DNA from: Candidatus Woesearchaeota archaeon
GTDB taxonomy: Archaea; Nanobdellota; Nanobdellia; Woesearchaeales; WJKV01
Reading direction: 5' to 3'
NCBI GenBank assembly: GCA_019322855.1
Contig: JAHWIA010000037.1
Span: 1-7,597, forward strand
DNA: 7,597 nucleotides
Shown here: positions 5,405 to 7,597 of the stretch, in pieces
Position numbering within the stretch: the first letter of the stretch is position 1
Layout of the letters: every line of letters starts with the position of its first letter
Translations under genes and position numbers: made by a program
The notes under the pieces: generated by a model
Told to the model about the DNA's origin: nothing
Seen by the model: the letters and a program-made list of their open reading frames with translations, nothing else
Database searches by the model: none

Positions 5405-5424
5405 GCTCAAAATAAGCTATATAC

Positions 5425-7092
5425 ATGGACCTAGATGAAATCATGCGGATACAGAAGAATGTACAGTTCTTTCTATATCCAAAAAAAGACATAAAAGAGA
5501 TTATACCAAATCCTAATGCAATTCCCCTTCTTGCAGAATTTCTCTGCATGGCAGTTCCAAAACGGACTTTTGTTGATCTAGAATTCGAGATAATGGATGA
5601 TGAGATGTGGAGACTGATCCGCGAAGACATTCGAAAGCAAAAAGTCAAAGGAACGCCTAGTAAGTCGCAAGCAAAAGGTTATCTTGTAAAATCAGATTAT
5701 GGCACAGAGGTTCATCTTGGGGTTTTAAAGCATATTGAGAATTTAGCACGCTTACTTATCGAGCCCATTATAAGCACACCTAGACTTTCCTGGAAAAAAT
5801 TATTGAGGGAAGCAGGAGAAGATGTAGGGCCTGCCTATAAAGAAAGGCTTGAAGAATTAAGAAATACTTTTTCAAGGCTTGGCATGAAATTAACAAGAAA
5901 GACCATTGAAGAAGATGTCAAGAGGACCTTGGGAAGGATTTATGAAACATTGAATGTAGCTTGCAGCGAACAAATAGAAGAGATAAAAAGAAAGTCTTTA
6001 GGCTGGCTCATACAGAACCTTCAGCATACAGACTTTTCAGATAAAGACCGTATGCGATATGGTTGGGCCTGTCTTGTGAGTGACCGTCCTGAACAAAATT
6101 ATGCAGTACAGTATTTAAGATCGCCAGGCAATGAACTTTCTCATATCAAGCAAGGCCTTCATCTTTCTATAACAGAAGGAGAAATAACAGATGAGAATTT
6201 TTTTAGCTTCCAGCTTTTATCTTTAATGGCTCCATATCCCGGTTCAGACATGACCGGCATAATGACAGGTTTCGTTAGTGATTTAATAGGAAGCCATGAA
6301 AAAACAGAGAGTGCAGAAACTGAAAGAAAAAAAGCATTGGAATATGCAGAAGGCATTACAGCAAAAGTCGAACGAAAAGAAAGAGAATGGCAAAAAGAAA
6401 AAGAAGACAGGGACAGAAGATATAATGCATTAAAAGGAAATTATGAAACAGCACAAACAAGAATTCGAGAGCTGGAAGCAAGACCTGCTACTTCTCCAGA
6501 AGATAAAGAAGAATTACAAAGCTTGAGGACAGAGTGTACAGGATTAAGAGATCAAATTTCAGATCTTGAGACAGAATTGAAAGATGAGAAAGAATTCAGT
6601 GCGGTTTGTGCAGACGAAGCAGCTACTTATGAAGAAAAACTCATTCTTGAAAGAAGAAGGGTTGCAGAATTAGAGTCAAGATTGCCGCAAGATCAGATAA
6701 CTGTTGTGCAAAGACCTATCTATCTTGTGCAAGATCCGGATGATCCTCAGCTTCAGGCAAAGATCGAGAATAGGCTGGGTTTGAATTACTATATTGTGTG
6801 TGCGATACTCGGTCCTGGATTCAACATGTTCAGGAATCCTAGGTTATCACAAGCAAGCCTGAAGAAGAATGCTACTGGCAAATTGAAAGAGATCAACACT
6901 TACCTTGGCAATGGTAATGAATTTAAGCTTAGAGACAAAGAATACAGAAAACACGTGGATGAACTGATCAAAGGCGGCGCAATCGTCGACCATAGAGGAC
7001 TTACTTTGATGAAACCTGCAGATATAAGAGACCCTCTCTTGAGAAAAGTGGTAGATCTATTGTACGAAGCAAAGAGAGAGGCAGAGAACTAA
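5425..7092 (+). CDS. 555-residue coiled-coil protein of unknown function
   Basis: I do not recognise this protein. Three parts can be seen. Residues 1-290 form a mostly helical globular region without a catalytic signature, including a K- and R-rich segment (about 65-90) and two cysteines (180 and 216). Residues about 291-422 are extremely charged with heptad-like spacing of L, I and A, broken once by a proline-containing hinge (ARPATSPED, 352-360), so they are probably a coiled coil that folds back or dimerises. Residues about 440-555 form a compact C-terminal domain; helix-rich segments ending in EYRKHVDELIKGGAIVDHRG (507-526) recall a winged helix, though this is only an impression. There is no signal peptide or membrane segment, so it should be cytoplasmic. 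The ATG at 5425 fits a leaderless start from the TATA box at 5394-5404. It is divergent from the dehydrogenase gene. A structural, chromosome-associated or regulatory role is possible but unsupported. Confidence 0.8.
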   Translation: MDLDEIMRIQKNVQFFLYPKKDIKEIIPNPNAIPLLAEFLCMAVPKRTFVDLEFEIMDDEMWRLIREDIRKQKVKGTPSKSQAKGYLVKSDYGTEVHLGVLKHIENLARLLIEPIISTPRLSWKKLLREAGEDVGPAYKERLEELRNTFSRLGMKLTRKTIEEDVKRTLGRIYETLNVACSEQIEEIKRKSLGWLIQNLQHTDFSDKDRMRYGWACLVSDRPEQNYAVQYLRSPGNELSHIKQGLHLSITEGEITDENFFSFQLLSLMAPYPGSDMTGIMTGFVSDLIGSHEKTESAETERKKALEYAEGITAKVERKEREWQKEKEDRDRRYNALKGNYETAQTRIRELEARPATSPEDKEELQSLRTECTGLRDQISDLETELKDEKEFSAVCADEAATYEEKLILERRRVAELESRLPQDQITVVQRPIYLVQDPDDPQLQAKIENRLGLNYYIVCAILGPGFNMFRNPRLSQASLKKNATGKLKEINTYLGNGNEFKLRDKEYRKHVDELIKGGAIVDHRGLTLMKPADIRDPLLRKVVDLLYEAKREAEN

Positions 7093-7108
7093 TTTTTAAA
7101 ATAGCATC

Positions 7109-7118
7109 ATTTAAATAT
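7109..7118 (+). promoter_or_regulatory. TATA box of the binding-protein gene
   Basis: ATTTAAATAT is centred about 42 nt upstream of the ATG at 7156, predicting a start near 7140 and a leader of about 16 nt that contains the ribosome site. The decamer is identical to the one at 1853-1862. It lies in the 63-nt gap after the 555-residue gene and makes independent transcription likely. Confidence 0.5.
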
Positions 7119-7144
7119 GAATAAAGTATCCTATAGTAAAACTA

Positions 7145-7152
7145 GGTGAGGT
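7145..7152 (+). promoter_or_regulatory. Ribosome binding site of the binding-protein gene
   Basis: GGTGAGGT contains two overlapping archaeal Shine-Dalgarno matches, GGTGA (6 nt before the ATG at 7156) and GAGGT (3 nt before it). It fixes the start of the signal-peptide-bearing frame. Confidence 0.6.
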
Positions 7153-7155
7153 AAA

Positions 7156-7597
7156 ATGAAAAAACTTACAATTTTGATGTTAATTCTGATTGTTCTATGT
7201 ATTTTTGGGTGCAAAGCTCCTGAAGCTACAGTAGAACCTATCAAGATAGGCTATAGCACGCCGCTTACAGGTGATCTTGCTTCTTTAGGAGAAGCAAACA
7301 ATCAAGGAATAGAACTTGCATTAGAAGAGATCAATGCAAAAGGCGGTATCGCAGGAAGACCTGTAAAATTGATTATTGAAGATGACAGGTTTGAAGGTTC
7401 ATTAACTCTGAAAGCATACCACAAACTAGTTGACATTGATAATGTGGATGTTATGTTGACTGCAACTTATGGCGGAATATTGACAACTGCTAATCTGGCA
7501 GATGCTGCAGAAGTTGTTGTCATAAACACTGTGGATACTGCAGAAGAACTGGCAGAAGCAGGTGAATATGTTTTTGCAATAGGCATCTATGACGAAG
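7156..7597 (+). CDS. ABC transporter substrate-binding lipoprotein, branched-chain amino acid type (partial)
   Basis: The frame starts at ATG 7156 after a clear ribosome site and runs off the window, so 147 residues are visible of a family that is usually about 350-420 long. Residues 1-18 form a signal peptide (MKK then a hydrophobic core), ending in IFG before C19, a lipobox; the mature protein would be lipid-anchored on the outer face of the membrane. The mature part begins KIGYSTPLTGDLASLGEANNQGIELALEEIN in pattern (about 29 on), followed by KGGIAGRPVKLIIEDDRF, the hallmark N-terminal lobe of LivK/Peripla_BP_6 proteins. It then shows A-Y-H-K-L-V and the strand-turn pattern of the first lobe. 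These proteins bind amino acids, amides or related small molecules and deliver them to ABC permeases; permease and ATPase genes would be expected downstream, outside the window. The ligand cannot be predicted from this half. Confidence 0.9.
   Translation, partial: MKKLTILMLILIVLCIFGCKAPEATVEPIKIGYSTPLTGDLASLGEANNQGIELALEEINAKGGIAGRPVKLIIEDDRFEGSLTLKAYHKLVDIDNVDVMLTATYGGILTTANLADAAEVVVINTVDTAEELAEAGEYVFAIGIYDE

Noticed and set aside
1..7597. CRISPR arrays, insertion sequences, toxin-antitoxin or phage modules
   Set aside because: No regularly spaced repeats, transposase motifs, terminal inverted repeats with target duplications, or recognisable defence or phage proteins were seen on either strand.

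Overview
This 7.6 kb window looks archaeal. The evidence is: TATA-type promoter boxes centred about 26 nt upstream of ATG codons (leaderless genes at 1884 and 5425); ribosome sites of the AGAGGTG/GGTGA kind; a stand-alone TctA-type membrane protein of the sort common in archaea; a tRNA that appears to carry an intron in its T loop; and very tight gene packing (convergent stops that overlap or lie 2 nt apart). The AT-rich composition and acidic, helical small proteins would suit a DPANN-type (Woesearchaeota/Pacearchaeota-like) or other metagenomic archaeon, but the lineage is an inference and no marker gene is present.

Layout. At the left edge, the 3' end of an unrecognised gene (3-335, +) converges on a polytopic TctA-family membrane protein (332-1540, -); the two share a CTAG at their stops. 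The 343-nt gap between the TctA start and the next gene holds a class II (long variable arm) tRNA on the minus strand (1567-1674) with a 21-nt T-loop insertion, its TATA box, and a decayed copy of the same tRNA's 5' half (1724-1768). The tRNA has serine-type architecture but a GAA (phenylalanine) anticodon, which is the strangest thing in the window. Next come a small membrane-anchored coiled-coil protein (1884-2324, +) and, convergent with it, a class III PLP aminotransferase (2327-3682, -) lying downstream of an aldehyde dehydrogenase (3759-5246, -). A 178-nt divergent control region (5247-5424) holds promoters for both directions, a perfect 8-bp-arm palindrome and a longer interrupted inverted repeat. 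To its right lie a 555-residue coiled-coil protein of unknown function (5425-7092, +) and the start of a lipoprotein substrate-binding protein of the branched-chain amino acid ABC type (7156 to the end, +).

How the genes may work together. The aminotransferase and aldehyde dehydrogenase form a recognisable catabolic pair: an omega-amino group (lysine, ornithine, GABA or similar) is transaminated to an aldehyde, which is oxidised to the acid. Both genes have the same leader design (TATA, then AAAGAGGTG starting about where transcription should begin), so they may be co-regulated. The amino-acid-type binding protein and the TctA carrier would fit an organism that imports amino acids or carboxylates, but neither is in an operon with the enzyme pair and the link is inferred.

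I see no CRISPR array, transposase, phage gene or recognisable defence system. The most plausible undescribed items are the GAA class II tRNA with its T-loop intron, and the two proteins of unknown function (146 aa and 555 aa).
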